A stretch of 64,000 nucleotides of DNA, from assembly GCF_900156315.1 (NCBI RefSeq), contig NZ_FTNI01000011.1, forward strand, positions 124,001 through 188,000, given 5' to 3'. The notes below the pieces were generated by a model that saw only the letters and a list, made by a program, of their open reading frames with translations, did not search any database and had not been told where the DNA came from. Source of the DNA: Microbispora rosea (GTDB lineage: Bacteria; Actinomycetota; Actinomycetes; Streptosporangiales; Streptosporangiaceae). The position numbers and the translations under genes were made by a program. Below, piece by piece: positions 16,801-24,335 of the stretch (position 1 is its first letter; each line of letters begins with the position of its first letter).

Positions 16801-18200
16801 CGTGCACGGGCTGGCCGTCCGGCGTGTGGATCGACCCGCCGCGCCGCACCGCGCCCGACGGCTCCGGCTTCCAGCTCCAGCACTGGACCCACACGTTCGA
16901 GTGCTCCCTGGTGGCCGCCCCGGGCGACTGGCGCGCGGCCGATCTCGTACGGCTCGGCCACGACGTCAACCATCCGCTGGCGGCGACCGTGGGCAGGGAC
17001 GGGCCGGCGGGCGAGTCGCGCTCGTTCCTGGAGACCGGGTCCGGCCTGGTCCTCACCGCGCTCAAGGCGGCGGGCAACCCGATCGCCTCGGGCCGGACGC
17101 CCGGTCCGGTGACCGCGCTGACCGCTCGGGTGTACGAGGCCGTCGGCCGGACCGTCCCGCTGTCGATCAGCACGACGCTGCCCCTGGGCACGGGGTCCGG
17201 GGGAACGGCGCCGTGGCGGCGGGCCGACCTGCTGGAGAACGTCACCGGGGACGCCCCCGGCACCCTCGACGGCATGGAGATCGTCACGCTGGTCGCCCCG
17301 CTCCGTCCCGGGCCGCCCGCGGACGTGGCGGGGGAGCAGACCGGCGGCCCAGAGGCGAGGGGTCCTGGCGCCGGCGGTCCTGGCGCCGGCGGTCCTGGGG
17401 CGAGCGGTCCTGAGGCGAGCGCCGGCGGCCGGGTGGTGGCCTGCGGGAGCGCGCCCGTGGTGCCGGAGACCGAGCCGCACCAGCCGGTCCACACGCGTTA
17501 CTGGCTGAACAACACCGGACCCGCGCCGATGGGCGACCTGCCGGTCGCCGTGCACCTGTCCCCGTCCGACCTGGACGTCGCGGGGCCGGTGGACCTCACC
17601 CTGACCGTCGCCTCCGGCCTCGCGGAGGACCTGGCGGAGGGCGTGGTCACGCTCACCGCCCCCGACGGCTGGTCGGTGGCGCCCGCCGTCCGGCCGTACG
17701 TGCTGCGTCCCGGGGGCCACGCCACCGTGCCGGTTCGGGTCACGCCGCCCGCCGGCGCCGAGACCGGCCTCCACCTGCTCACCGCGCGCATCGAGTTCGG
17801 CGGCCAGGCGTACGAGGACGTGACCCGGCTGCACGTGTTCCGGCCGGGGGAGAGCGGGCGGCGGTCACCGGGGCTGGAGGTGACGCTGGAGGGGCTCGGC
17901 CACCCGCCACACCTGCGGCTGGGGCCCGGCGGCCGGGCGGAGGTCGTGGTGCGGCTGCGGTCGGAGGCGCGGTCGCCGGTCGCCGCGCAGGCGCAGCTCG
18001 TCAGCCCGTGGCAGACGTTCGGGATGTTCCCCGAGTGGAACCGCGGGGCCGTCGTGCCACCCGAAGGCGAGGCGGAGGTCTGCTTCCCGGTACGCGTGCC
18101 GCCGGGCGCCCGCCCGGGCCGCTGGTGGGCGCTGGTGAAGATCGCCTGCGCCGGGTGGCTGCACTACACCGACACGATCGAGGTCGAGGTGGAGCCGTGA
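13830..18200 (+). CDS. GH38 alpha-mannosidase, very long, with NEW3-type C-terminus
   Basis: 1456 residues; GH38 enzymes are usually about 900-1050. Domain order: N-terminal beta region (1-120) with a VVVEVP hexapeptide repeated three times near residues 65-82; GH38 catalytic domain, with the zinc-site pattern HFHYDP (His128, His130, Asp132) and the nucleophile Asp260 in QLDAFGHDP; middle helical domain with AYGAHHDGITGSESDQ; long beta-sandwich C-terminal regions; a Gly/Pro-rich repeat near 1180-1195; and a final NEW3-like beta domain (about 1240-1340). It hydrolyses alpha-mannosides; no signal peptide is visible, so it is probably cytoplasmic. AGGGG before the ATG at 13830 supports the start. 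The stop is overlapped by the next GTG. Confidence 0.92.
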   Translation: MRVIAVESTELFVRPAAGRDDPRQVVRVVLDEVPDGASPVVEVTGPGVRGEHAADGRPPGMAPVVVEVPVVVEVPVVVEVPVEAAAPAAAPGARVPISVRAAAGRERCTAEGELLVAEPGWTVWMIPHFHYDPVWWNTQAAYTATWDRAGGLAQANRQEFQHAGFDLVRLHLDTARREPGYAFVLAEVDYLKPYWNAHPEDRAYLRRLLAEGRVEIMGGTYNEPNTNLTGPEATIRNMVHGIGFQRDVLGGDPATAWQLDAFGHDPQFPGLAAEAGLTSSSWARGPYHQWGPMLTRGGWGDPSVMQFPSEFEWVSPSGRGVVTHYMPAHYSAGWWMDSAPTLEQAEAAVYELFTLLKKVAATRNVLLPVGTDYTPPNKWVMEIQRDWNRRYVSPRFVCGLPREFFAAVRDEGVRLTPQTRDMNPIYTGKDVSYIDTKQAQRHAETRLADAEKFAAIAAATLGAPYPHAALDKAWRQIAYGAHHDGITGSESDQVYLDLMTGWREAYDLGGRVLDASLRRLGEGLTGVAVWNPSSWPRTDLVRVRLTLPEPGAYGVALDPPERGLLLEHPERHPDGSLAAVDAVFVADDVPALGYRTFRLVPTTEPAPIGWAVREGTRIANATHAVEVDPERGGAVSSLTVEGRELLQQDRVGNELLVYDEHPAHPRFGEGPWHLVPDGGVSGSAAAPAEVAVAECPAGRRIVVGGRVGPVVYTQEITLWNGLPRVDLTTHVDEFHGSDVLLRLRWPVRAPGALPVSEVAGAVVGRGFGLIDVDSAEHPWTLDNPAHNWFALSSTARVVLRSPAGRPLGARAVGVAEIIAPEDADAGELRDLAVALVRQGVTSTCSAGPGPRYGNLAVDSNLPDVRIAVGTPEENPFVAALLDDAEAAELRARLGAEGRARLWVPADEPLEKVWVPGADLTGLRDLPVLVVCGEGAVGELVADLADAAVEVVTDAEPADAVLDDYTIGLVNRGIPGFAVDPSGALHVSLMRSCTGWPSGVWIDPPRRTAPDGSGFQLQHWTHTFECSLVAAPGDWRAADLVRLGHDVNHPLAATVGRDGPAGESRSFLETGSGLVLTALKAAGNPIASGRTPGPVTALTARVYEAVGRTVPLSISTTLPLGTGSGGTAPWRRADLLENVTGDAPGTLDGMEIVTLVAPLRPGPPADVAGEQTGGPEARGPGAGGPGAGGPGASGPEASAGGRVVACGSAPVVPETEPHQPVHTRYWLNNTGPAPMGDLPVAVHLSPSDLDVAGPVDLTLTVASGLAEDLAEGVVTLTAPDGWSVAPAVRPYVLRPGGHATVPVRVTPPAGAETGLHLLTARIEFGGQAYEDVTRLHVFRPGESGRRSPGLEVTLEGLGHPPHLRLGPGGRAEVVVRLRSEARSPVAAQAQLVSPWQTFGMFPEWNRGAVVPPEGEAEVCFPVRVPPGARPGRWWALVKIACAGWLHYTDTIEVEVEP
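14021..14074 (+). repeat. 18-bp coding repeat in the GH38 gene (3 copies)
   Basis: Three near-identical 18-bp units encode a VVVEVP hexapeptide in tandem in the N-terminal beta region of the mannosidase. Confidence 0.8.
17368..17420 (+). repeat. 15-bp coding repeat in the GH38 gene
   Basis: Units of GGTCCTGGCGCCGGC and diverged copies encode GPGAG-like pentapeptides in a linker between C-terminal domains of the mannosidase. Confidence 0.75.
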
Positions 18201-18301
18201 ACGGCCCGGACGTTCCCCCGGCCGGCGGCGCGCCGGCCGTTCCGCGCGACGCTTCGCCGATGGACACCACCTCGTGGAGGCGCCGGGAGTGGCGCGCGTG
18301 A
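18197..18301 (+). CDS. Possible 34-residue coupled small ORF
   Basis: GTG at 18197 overlaps the GH38 stop as GTGA, and the ORF's own TGA overlaps a GTG at 18298 as GTGA again, so it would be translationally coupled on both sides. It encodes a Pro-rich first half and a basic/aromatic C-terminus (MDTTSWRRREWRA). I know no family for it. The double GTGA arrangement is the main support; it could also be a chance frame. Confidence 0.35.
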   Translation: MNGPDVPPAGGAPAVPRDASPMDTTSWRRREWRA

Positions 18302-19143
18302 CCGGGGGCGTGCTCCCGTCGGAGGGCGTCCTCGCGGGCGACGCCGCGATCGCGGCGGTGGTGGGGGAGAGGGTCGTCTTGGCCGCCGAGGTGGACCGGC
18401 GGCTGCGCCTGATGCGCGGCGGCCCGCTCGCGGGCCGGCTGCCGCGCCCGGAGACCGCCGAGGGCCGCAACCTGCGCCGCTGGCTGGTGCAGGTCATGGT
18501 GGCCGAGGCGCTGGCCGAGCAGGAGGCGGCCCGCCTGGGCCTGGCGTCCGAGCATCCCGGCCCGCCCGAGCCCCTCCCTGTGCCCGAGCTCCCTTCAGCA
18601 CCCGCGCAGTCCGAAGGCACGGCCGTCGTGCCCGGGGCCGTGCTCACCCTGGCGGGGGCGCTGCGCACCGGAGGAGTCGCGGCGGCGGTGCTGGCGGCGT
18701 CACCGGCGGCGCGAGCGGTGTGCCGGGTGCTCGCCGCCGGCCGCGAGCCGGCCGAGGACGAGGTGCGCGACTACTACCGGCGCAACCTCGACCGTTTCAC
18801 AACGCCGGAGACGCGGTGGGTCCGTCCGTTCGGGCCGGTCCGGCGCGGGGAGATCACCGGGCCGATCGAGGACGCGGTCTTCGCCGCCCGCCAGGGGGAG
18901 ACGGTCGGGCCCGTGGAGGGCCCCGGCGGCCCCTGGACCCTGGCGGTCGAGCGGATCGAGGCGGCGCGGCGGGAGCCGTACGCGGCCGTGCGGGAGCGGA
19001 TCCGCGCGGAGCTGGCGAAGGAGAACGGGGAGCGGGCATTCGCCCGCTGGCTCGACGCGCGGCACGCCGGCTCGGTCGTGCTCACGCCAGGGCACGAGCA
19101 TCCGGCCGACCCTGCCCAGCCCGACGCCGACCACCGGCACTGA
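18298..19143 (+). CDS. PpiC/parvulin-like peptidyl-prolyl isomerase-type protein
   Basis: 281 residues from this GTG (289 if the GTG at 18274 is used). It has a SurA/PpiC-like layout: an N-terminal helical chaperone-like region (VVGERVVLAAEVDRRLRLM, then LVQVMVAEALAEQEAARLGL), a second helical part, then EDEVRDYYRRNLDRFTTPETRWVRPF leading into a degenerate parvulin core with AARQGETVGPVEGPGGPWTLAVERIE. The canonical parvulin catalytic histidines are not obvious, and there is no signal peptide, so a chaperone-like role is more likely than isomerase activity. Position directly after, and coupled to, the mannosidase suggests joint function or co-regulation. The histidine-rich C-terminus is odd. 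Confidence 0.7.
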   Translation: MTGGVLPSEGVLAGDAAIAAVVGERVVLAAEVDRRLRLMRGGPLAGRLPRPETAEGRNLRRWLVQVMVAEALAEQEAARLGLASEHPGPPEPLPVPELPSAPAQSEGTAVVPGAVLTLAGALRTGGVAAAVLAASPAARAVCRVLAAGREPAEDEVRDYYRRNLDRFTTPETRWVRPFGPVRRGEITGPIEDAVFAARQGETVGPVEGPGGPWTLAVERIEAARREPYAAVRERIRAELAKENGERAFARWLDARHAGSVVLTPGHEHPADPAQPDADHRH

Positions 19144-19204
19144 CCTGCGAAACACCCGGTTCCCCGGAGGTCCGACCCCGGCGTTTCGGGGCACGTGAGT
19201 AGGC

Positions 19205-20728
19205 ATGGCACAGCAAGTCAGCGCCTTCGACGCGCAGTTCCTCAACTTCGAGACGGCCACCAACCTCGCGCACATCGCGGCGCTCACGATCCTCGACCCC
19301 TCCGGCAGGCCCGGCGGCGCGCTCACCCGCGAGGACCTGATCGCGCTGCTCAAGCGCCGGCTCCATCTCGCGCCGCCGCTGCGCAGACGGCTGGTCGAGG
19401 TGCCCTTCGGGCTCGACCACCCCTACTGGGCCGAGGACCGCGAGGTCGACTTCGACTACCACGTACGGGAGCTGGCACTGCCTCCCCCCGGCGACGACCA
19501 CAAGCTCGCCGTGCAGGTCGCCCGGCTACACGGGGCCCGGCTCGACCGGGGCCGGCCGTTGTGGGAGATGTACCTGATCCACGGCCTGGCCGGGGGCCGG
19601 GTGGGGATCTACACGAAGGTCCACCACGCCGCCGTCGACGGTGTCACCGGGGCCGAGGTGCTGGCCGCCGTGATGGACTTCGAGCCCGAGCCGCCCGCCG
19701 TGCTCGCCCCGGAGGCCGCGGCCGAGCCGCAGCCGGCCCCCGACGCGGTGGAGATGGTGATCAGGGGCGTCGCACGGGTGCTGGACAACCCGTTCGCCCT
19801 GCTGCGTTTCGTCGCCGAGGCGGTGCCGCGGCTCGACGAGGTGCCGTTCGTGGCGCAGCTTCCGGGGGTGGGGCTGGTCTCACGGTTCGTCCGCGGCATC
19901 GGCGGCCGGGACGCCGAGCCCCTGCCCGAGCTGCCCCGCATGGTGGTGCCGCGCACGCCGTTCTCCGGGCCGATCTCCCGGCACCGCCGGTTCGCCTTCG
20001 GTCAGCTGCCTCTCGACGAGGTCAAGCGGATCAAGAACGCCTTCGGCGTCACGGTGAACGACGTCGTCATGGCGATGTGCGCCACGGCGCTGCGGCGCTG
20101 GCTGGCCAAGCGCGACGAGCTGCCCCGTCAGCCGCTCGTCGCCGGGATCCCGGTCTCCACCCGGGGGCAGGCCGCCAACGGCACGGTCGCCAACGAGGTC
20201 CTGCTGACCATGACGAGCCTGCCGACGGACGTGGCCGACCCGAGCGAACGGCTGCTGTCGGTGAACCGGTCGATGGGCCTGCTCAAGGAACGGCTGGCCG
20301 CGGCCCCGGCGGCCTGGCTCCTCGAGTTCAGCCAGGCGATGCCGGCCGCGCTGAGCGCGCTGGCGGCCAGGTCCGCCTTCCGGATCGCCTCGCGTACGGG
20401 TTCCGCGATGAACCTCATGATCTCCAACGTGCCTGGGCCTCAGTCGCCGCTCTACGTGGGCGGGGCGCGGGTCGCCGCGCTCTACCCGATGTCGGTGATC
20501 ACGGACGTCAGCGGGGGGATCAACATCACGGTGTTCTCTTACGACGGCAGGCTCGATTTCGGAATCGTCACCGACCGCGACATGGTGCCCGACGTGTGGG
20601 ACCTCATCGACTACCTGCGGGACTCGCTGGCCGAGTACGGCGCGCTGGCCGGCCGGGCCCGGCCCCGTACGCGCAGGGCGCGGCGGCCGGCGGAGCCGGG
20701 TCGCGAGAATTTCCCGCAAAACCGTTGA
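19205..20728 (+). CDS. Wax ester synthase/diacylglycerol acyltransferase (WS/DGAT)
   Basis: 507 residues, slightly longer than the usual 450-480. The acyltransferase active site HHAAVDG (His140, His141, Asp145) is intact, as are the N-terminal PLWEMYLI and the C-terminal motifs NDVVMAMCATALRRWL and NLMISNVPGPQ. It transfers acyl groups from acyl-CoA to alcohols or diacylglycerol, making wax esters or triacylglycerol at the inner membrane face; in actinomycetes this supports carbon storage. The C-terminal Arg/Pro-rich tail is extra. ATG start; the closest purine-rich site is GAGTAGG. Confidence 0.92.
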   Translation: MAQQVSAFDAQFLNFETATNLAHIAALTILDPSGRPGGALTREDLIALLKRRLHLAPPLRRRLVEVPFGLDHPYWAEDREVDFDYHVRELALPPPGDDHKLAVQVARLHGARLDRGRPLWEMYLIHGLAGGRVGIYTKVHHAAVDGVTGAEVLAAVMDFEPEPPAVLAPEAAAEPQPAPDAVEMVIRGVARVLDNPFALLRFVAEAVPRLDEVPFVAQLPGVGLVSRFVRGIGGRDAEPLPELPRMVVPRTPFSGPISRHRRFAFGQLPLDEVKRIKNAFGVTVNDVVMAMCATALRRWLAKRDELPRQPLVAGIPVSTRGQAANGTVANEVLLTMTSLPTDVADPSERLLSVNRSMGLLKERLAAAPAAWLLEFSQAMPAALSALAARSAFRIASRTGSAMNLMISNVPGPQSPLYVGGARVAALYPMSVITDVSGGINITVFSYDGRLDFGIVTDRDMVPDVWDLIDYLRDSLAEYGALAGRARPRTRRARRPAEPGRENFPQNR

Positions 20729-20776
20729 TCTTGTTCGTCCCGCGCCGGACAGTGGTGGGGGCGAAGGAGGACAAGG

Positions 20777-21973
20777 GTGACAGGGGTCAGGACGGCGCTG
20801 GTCATCGGGGGCGGAATCGCCGGCCCGGTCACGGCGCTCGCACTACGCAGGGCGGGGATCGAGGCCACGGTCCACGAGGCCTACGAAACGCCCGCCGACG
20901 GGCTCGGCGGCTGGCTGCAGGTGGCGCCGAACGGACTGGAGGCGCTGCGGATCCTCGGGGCCGCCGACACCGTGGAGGCGAGCGGCCGGCCGATCAGGCG
21001 CACGATCATCGCGGACGGCCGGGGCAGGAAGTTCGGCGCGTACACCGGTGTGCCGGGTCTGCCGCCCGGCCGCGCTCTGCGGCGCTCGGAGCTCTACCGC
21101 CTGCTGCACGACCACGCGGCGGCGCAGGGCGTGCGAGTCGAGCACGGCAGGCGGCTCGACGGCGTCGAGGAGACGGACGACGGGGTGACCGCGCGGTTCG
21201 CCGACGGAAGCACCGCGACCGCCGACGTGCTCGTCGGCGCGGACGGCATCCGCTCGACGGTCCGCACGCTCGTCGACCCGGAGGCGCCGGGCCCGGCGTA
21301 CGCCGGGCTGATCGCGTTCGCCGGCCGGGCGGATCTGACGGTGCCCGGCCCTCCGGACACCATGCACTACGTCTTCGGCCGGCGGGCCTTCCTCGGCCAC
21401 TGGACCGGGCCGGACGGCCGCACCGTGTGGTTCGGCAACCTCCCGCGGCCCGAGCCGATGACCGCCGCGCAGGCGCGGGAGGTGCCCGCGGCGGAATGGC
21501 TGGAGGTGCTGCGCGAGGCGTACGCGGACGACGTGCCCGGCGGCGACCTGCTCCGGCACACCGAGGCCGCCGAGCTGTCCGCCGTGGGCGCGCTGGAGAT
21601 CCTGCCCGCGGTGCCGCGGTGGCACCGCGGCCGGATGGTGCTGGCCGGCGACGCGGCCCACGCGCCCTCGCCCAGCTCCGGCCAGGGCGTCGCGCTCGCG
21701 GTGGAGAGCGCGGTTCAGCTCGCCCGCTGCCTACGCGACCTGCCTGACGTGCCCGCCGCGTTCTCCGCGTACGAGAGGCTGCGCCGGGACAGGGTGGAGA
21801 AGATCGCGGCGTCCGCGGCGAGGACGAACAGCAGGAAGGCGTCCGGCCGCCTGGCCCGGATGCTCATGAGCGTCACCGCGCCGATCGCCATGCGGACCTT
21901 CGCCACTCCGCGCAGGATGTTCGGCTGGATGCACGGCTACCGGATCGACTGGGACGAGACCGTCACGCCCTGA
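20777..21973 (+). CDS. FAD-dependent monooxygenase (PHBH/UbiH type)
   Basis: 398 residues. FAD-binding motifs are all present: GGGIAGPVTALAL near the N-terminus, DVLVGADGIRSTVR near residue 152, and GDAAHAPSPSSGQG near residue 290. This is a class A flavoprotein aromatic hydroxylase or related epoxidase/oxidase; substrate unknown. The C-terminus is basic and hydrophobic. GTG start with AAGGAGGACAAGG just upstream, a strong ribosome site. The last 37 bp overlap, in antisense, the 3' end of the kinase gene. Confidence 0.9.
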   Translation: MTGVRTALVIGGGIAGPVTALALRRAGIEATVHEAYETPADGLGGWLQVAPNGLEALRILGAADTVEASGRPIRRTIIADGRGRKFGAYTGVPGLPPGRALRRSELYRLLHDHAAAQGVRVEHGRRLDGVEETDDGVTARFADGSTATADVLVGADGIRSTVRTLVDPEAPGPAYAGLIAFAGRADLTVPGPPDTMHYVFGRRAFLGHWTGPDGRTVWFGNLPRPEPMTAAQAREVPAAEWLEVLREAYADDVPGGDLLRHTEAAELSAVGALEILPAVPRWHRGRMVLAGDAAHAPSPSSGQGVALAVESAVQLARCLRDLPDVPAAFSAYERLRRDRVEKIAASAARTNSRKASGRLARMLMSVTAPIAMRTFATPRRMFGWMHGYRIDWDETVTP

Positions 21974-23328
21974 TCGCTCGCCTGGCCGCGGTTCTCCAGC
22001 ACCAGCACCGTGATCCCGGCCGTGAGCAGCAGGGCGAAGAGGGCGGCGACCACGGCGAACACGATCGACTGCCGGGACATGCCGGTGCGCGGCGGAGGCG
22101 GGGGAACCGGCCCCTGCCGGGGTCCCGGCGGCCGGTGACCGGATGGCCGGACCGCGTGCGGCCGGTGCCCGTCCGGCCGGAGCCCCAGTGCCGCGTTCGG
22201 CGCCACGTTCTGTGCCGCGTTCGGCGCGGTCACCGCACGGCGCAGGTCCTGGCCGCCCGCGGGAACGCCTCCGGCCGGGCCGGTGAGCGCGTGCCCCGGC
22301 GCGGCGGGGACGCGGGTCTCGCCGGGCCGCCGCTCCTCTGGGCGCCGTACGGACGCCGCGGCGGGCCCGGAGGGAGACGCGGTGGGCCCGGAGAGTGGTG
22401 GGGTGGGCCTGGAGGGAGACGGGGCGCTCCATCCCGGGCCGCCTGCCGGGCTCCCGGGCGCGGCGGGGTGCGGGTGATCCCCGGAGGCGGAGCCGTCCGG
22501 CGCCAGGGCGGCGAGCGCGTCCCGCAGCGCGGCTGCGGTCGGGATCCGCCGGGCCGGATCGGTCTCCATGCCGTGGCGCAGGACGGCGGTGAGCGCGGCG
22601 GGCACGCCGGGAATGTCGGGGACCGGCAGCCGGTGCAGCGCCATGATGGCCGCGATGTTCACCACGCCGCTGTCCGGGAAGCGCGGCGGCCTGCCCTGGA
22701 GCAGGGCGTACAACGTGGCCGAGAGCGCGTACACGTCTCCGGCGGCCGTGGGCTCGGTGAGGTCGAAGGCCTCCGGCGGAGCGTAGGCGGGCGTGAGCGA
22801 CTCGCGCGTGACCGACACCTCGCCCCGCGCCGCGCCGCTCTGTCCCGGCATCGTGGCCAGCCCGAAGTCCGACAGGGCGACCATGCCGTACGAGTTGACC
22901 AGGATGTTGGCGGGCTTGAGATCGCGGTGGAGGACGCCCACGGCGTGGGCGGCGGCCAGCGCGTCGGCGATCTTGACGCCGATGTCGCGCACCTCGCGGG
23001 GGCCGAGCGGGCCCGCCTCGCGCAGCCGGTCGGCGAGCGACCCGTGCGGGCACAGCTCCAGCACCATGTACGGCCGTCCGTCGGGCAGCACGCCCGCGTC
23101 GTAGACGTCGGCCACGTGCGGATGGCCGGACAGGGCGCCGGCGGACGTCACCTCGCGCATGAACCTGCGCCGGTCGCGGTCGGAGACGAGCACGCGGTTG
23201 TCGACCTTGAGCGCGACCTCGCGGCCCACCGCGAGCTGCCTGGCCCGGTAGACGACCCCGAAGCCGCCCTGGCCCAGGATTCCGAGCACCTCGTAGCCCG
23301 GCACCAGCGGCCCGCCCGCCTCGCCCAC
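21937..23328 (-). CDS. Membrane Ser/Thr protein kinase (PknB-like, no sensor domain)
   Basis: 463 residues. Kinase domain at about 12-270, with the glycine loop GQGGFGVVYRA, VALK lysine, HRDLKPANIL catalytic loop, DFG (SDFGLATM) and an APE-like APPEAF. A Pro/Ala/Ser-rich juxtamembrane region of about 150 residues follows, then a single TM helix near 428-450. Only about 15 residues remain outside the membrane, so there is no PASTA or other external sensor. Likely a signalling kinase regulated from the cytoplasmic side or by partner proteins. Convergent with, and overlapping by 37 bp, the FAD monooxygenase gene. Confidence 0.93.
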   Translation of the reverse strand: MGEAGGPLVPGYEVLGILGQGGFGVVYRARQLAVGREVALKVDNRVLVSDRDRRRFMREVTSAGALSGHPHVADVYDAGVLPDGRPYMVLELCPHGSLADRLREAGPLGPREVRDIGVKIADALAAAHAVGVLHRDLKPANILVNSYGMVALSDFGLATMPGQSGAARGEVSVTRESLTPAYAPPEAFDLTEPTAAGDVYALSATLYALLQGRPPRFPDSGVVNIAAIMALHRLPVPDIPGVPAALTAVLRHGMETDPARRIPTAAALRDALAALAPDGSASGDHPHPAAPGSPAGGPGWSAPSPSRPTPPLSGPTASPSGPAAASVRRPEERRPGETRVPAAPGHALTGPAGGVPAGGQDLRRAVTAPNAAQNVAPNAALGLRPDGHRPHAVRPSGHRPPGPRQGPVPPPPPRTGMSRQSIVFAVVAALFALLLTAGITVLVLENRGQASDQGVTVSSQSIR

Positions 23329-23483
23329 CCCGCACCTCCAGAGCCCGGCGGAACCGTTCAGCGGCAGATCCCTGACCGGAGGATCCGGACCGGAAAACCC
23401 GCGTCCGGCACATTACCGGAGTGATCGCCCATAGGGCCCGGTCTTGATCCAGGCGACGCGGAATCGGCACCTATGCTGTGCTC

Positions 23484-24128
23484 ATGACGGGGCTCACAAC
23501 GGGCGGCGCCACGACGGGAGGCACTGCGACAGGCGGCACTGGGGCGGGAGGCACCGCGACGGGAGGCCGGAGCCCGGAGCGGCGCAGGGACCTGCTCGAC
23601 GCGGCCGACCGGGTGATCCGCAGAGAGGGCCCGCAGGCGTCCATGGCCGCGATCGCGGCGGAGGCGGGGATCACCAAGCCGATCCTCTACCGTCACTTCG
23701 GCGACAAGAGCGGCCTTTATCAGGCGCTCGCCGAGCGCCACACGCGCGTCGTGATCGACCTGCTGCGCCCGGAGTTCGCCAGGGCCATGTCCGACCCCCG
23801 GGCCCGCGCCCGGGGCGCCATAGAGGCGTACCTGGAGACCATCTCGGCCAACCCCAACCTCTACCGCTTCCTGTTCCACCGGGCCAGTGCCGAGGACTGC
23901 CGCACCCGCACGCAGATGGCCGCCATCGTGCGCAGCGTCGGCGAGGAGTTGGGCGCGGCGCTCGCGGAGGAGGGCGTCGCCGACCCGGTACGCGCCCGGG
24001 TGCTCGGCCACGCGTTCGTCGGCATGGTGCAGGCGATCGGCGACTGGTGGCTGGAGAACCCCGGGCTCGACCGCGACACGGTGGTGGACAGCCTCGCCGA
24101 CGTGATCGCCGGGGCGCTCCGACCCTGA
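23484..24128 (+). CDS. TetR/AcrR-family repressor
   Basis: 214 residues. After a Thr/Gly repeat tail (residues 1-28, TxGGT pentapeptides), the TetR DNA-binding domain runs from RRRDLLDAADRVIRREG to ITKPILYRHFGDKSGLYQAL. The ligand-binding C-terminal domain has the TetR_C pattern with ANPNLYRFLFHRA. It lies directly upstream of a DHA2 exporter gene on the same strand, so it probably represses that exporter. A TATGCT at 23472 ends 6 nt before the ATG, so a leaderless transcript is possible, though no good -35 is seen. Divergent from the kinase gene. Confidence 0.92.
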   Translation: MTGLTTGGATTGGTATGGTGAGGTATGGRSPERRRDLLDAADRVIRREGPQASMAAIAAEAGITKPILYRHFGDKSGLYQALAERHTRVVIDLLRPEFARAMSDPRARARGAIEAYLETISANPNLYRFLFHRASAEDCRTRTQMAAIVRSVGEELGAALAEEGVADPVRARVLGHAFVGMVQAIGDWWLENPGLDRDTVVDSLADVIAGALRP

Positions 24129-24247
24129 CGACGCCTGCTCTTGTCGTCCCCAATCGGCTCAGATACCGCCCAAATCCGTTTAAGGGCCCCCTTGTGGCCT
24201 TCGTAGCGCATGCCCGCGAAACATCGATGTCACCCGGTCAGGGTAAT

Positions 24248-24264
24248 TTAGTTGCGCTAACTAA
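24248..24264. promoter_or_regulatory. Candidate operator upstream of the exporter gene
   Basis: TTAGTT-gcgct-AACTAA, a perfect 6+6 inverted repeat in an AT-rich island within GC-rich flanks, 72 bp before the exporter start. Size and position suit a TetR-type operator overlapping the promoter. Confidence 0.5.
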
Positions 24265-24335
24265 CTGTCCGTCCGTCACGCGCTGCGCGGAAACAGGCCG
24301 TGCGCTGTACGGACCAAGAGGAGGGGAACCACTCC

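Noticed and set aside
13818..17834. A 1338-residue open frame antisense to the mannosidase gene.
   Set aside because: Shadow frame: Arg/Pro/Gly/His-rich, no domain, caused by third-base GC bias of the sense gene.
10401..18200. A 2599-residue open frame on the plus strand.
   Set aside because: Only the part from 13830 is a real gene (GH38). Upstream it runs antisense to the GH3 gene and through the MBL gene in another frame; high GC leaves such frames open.
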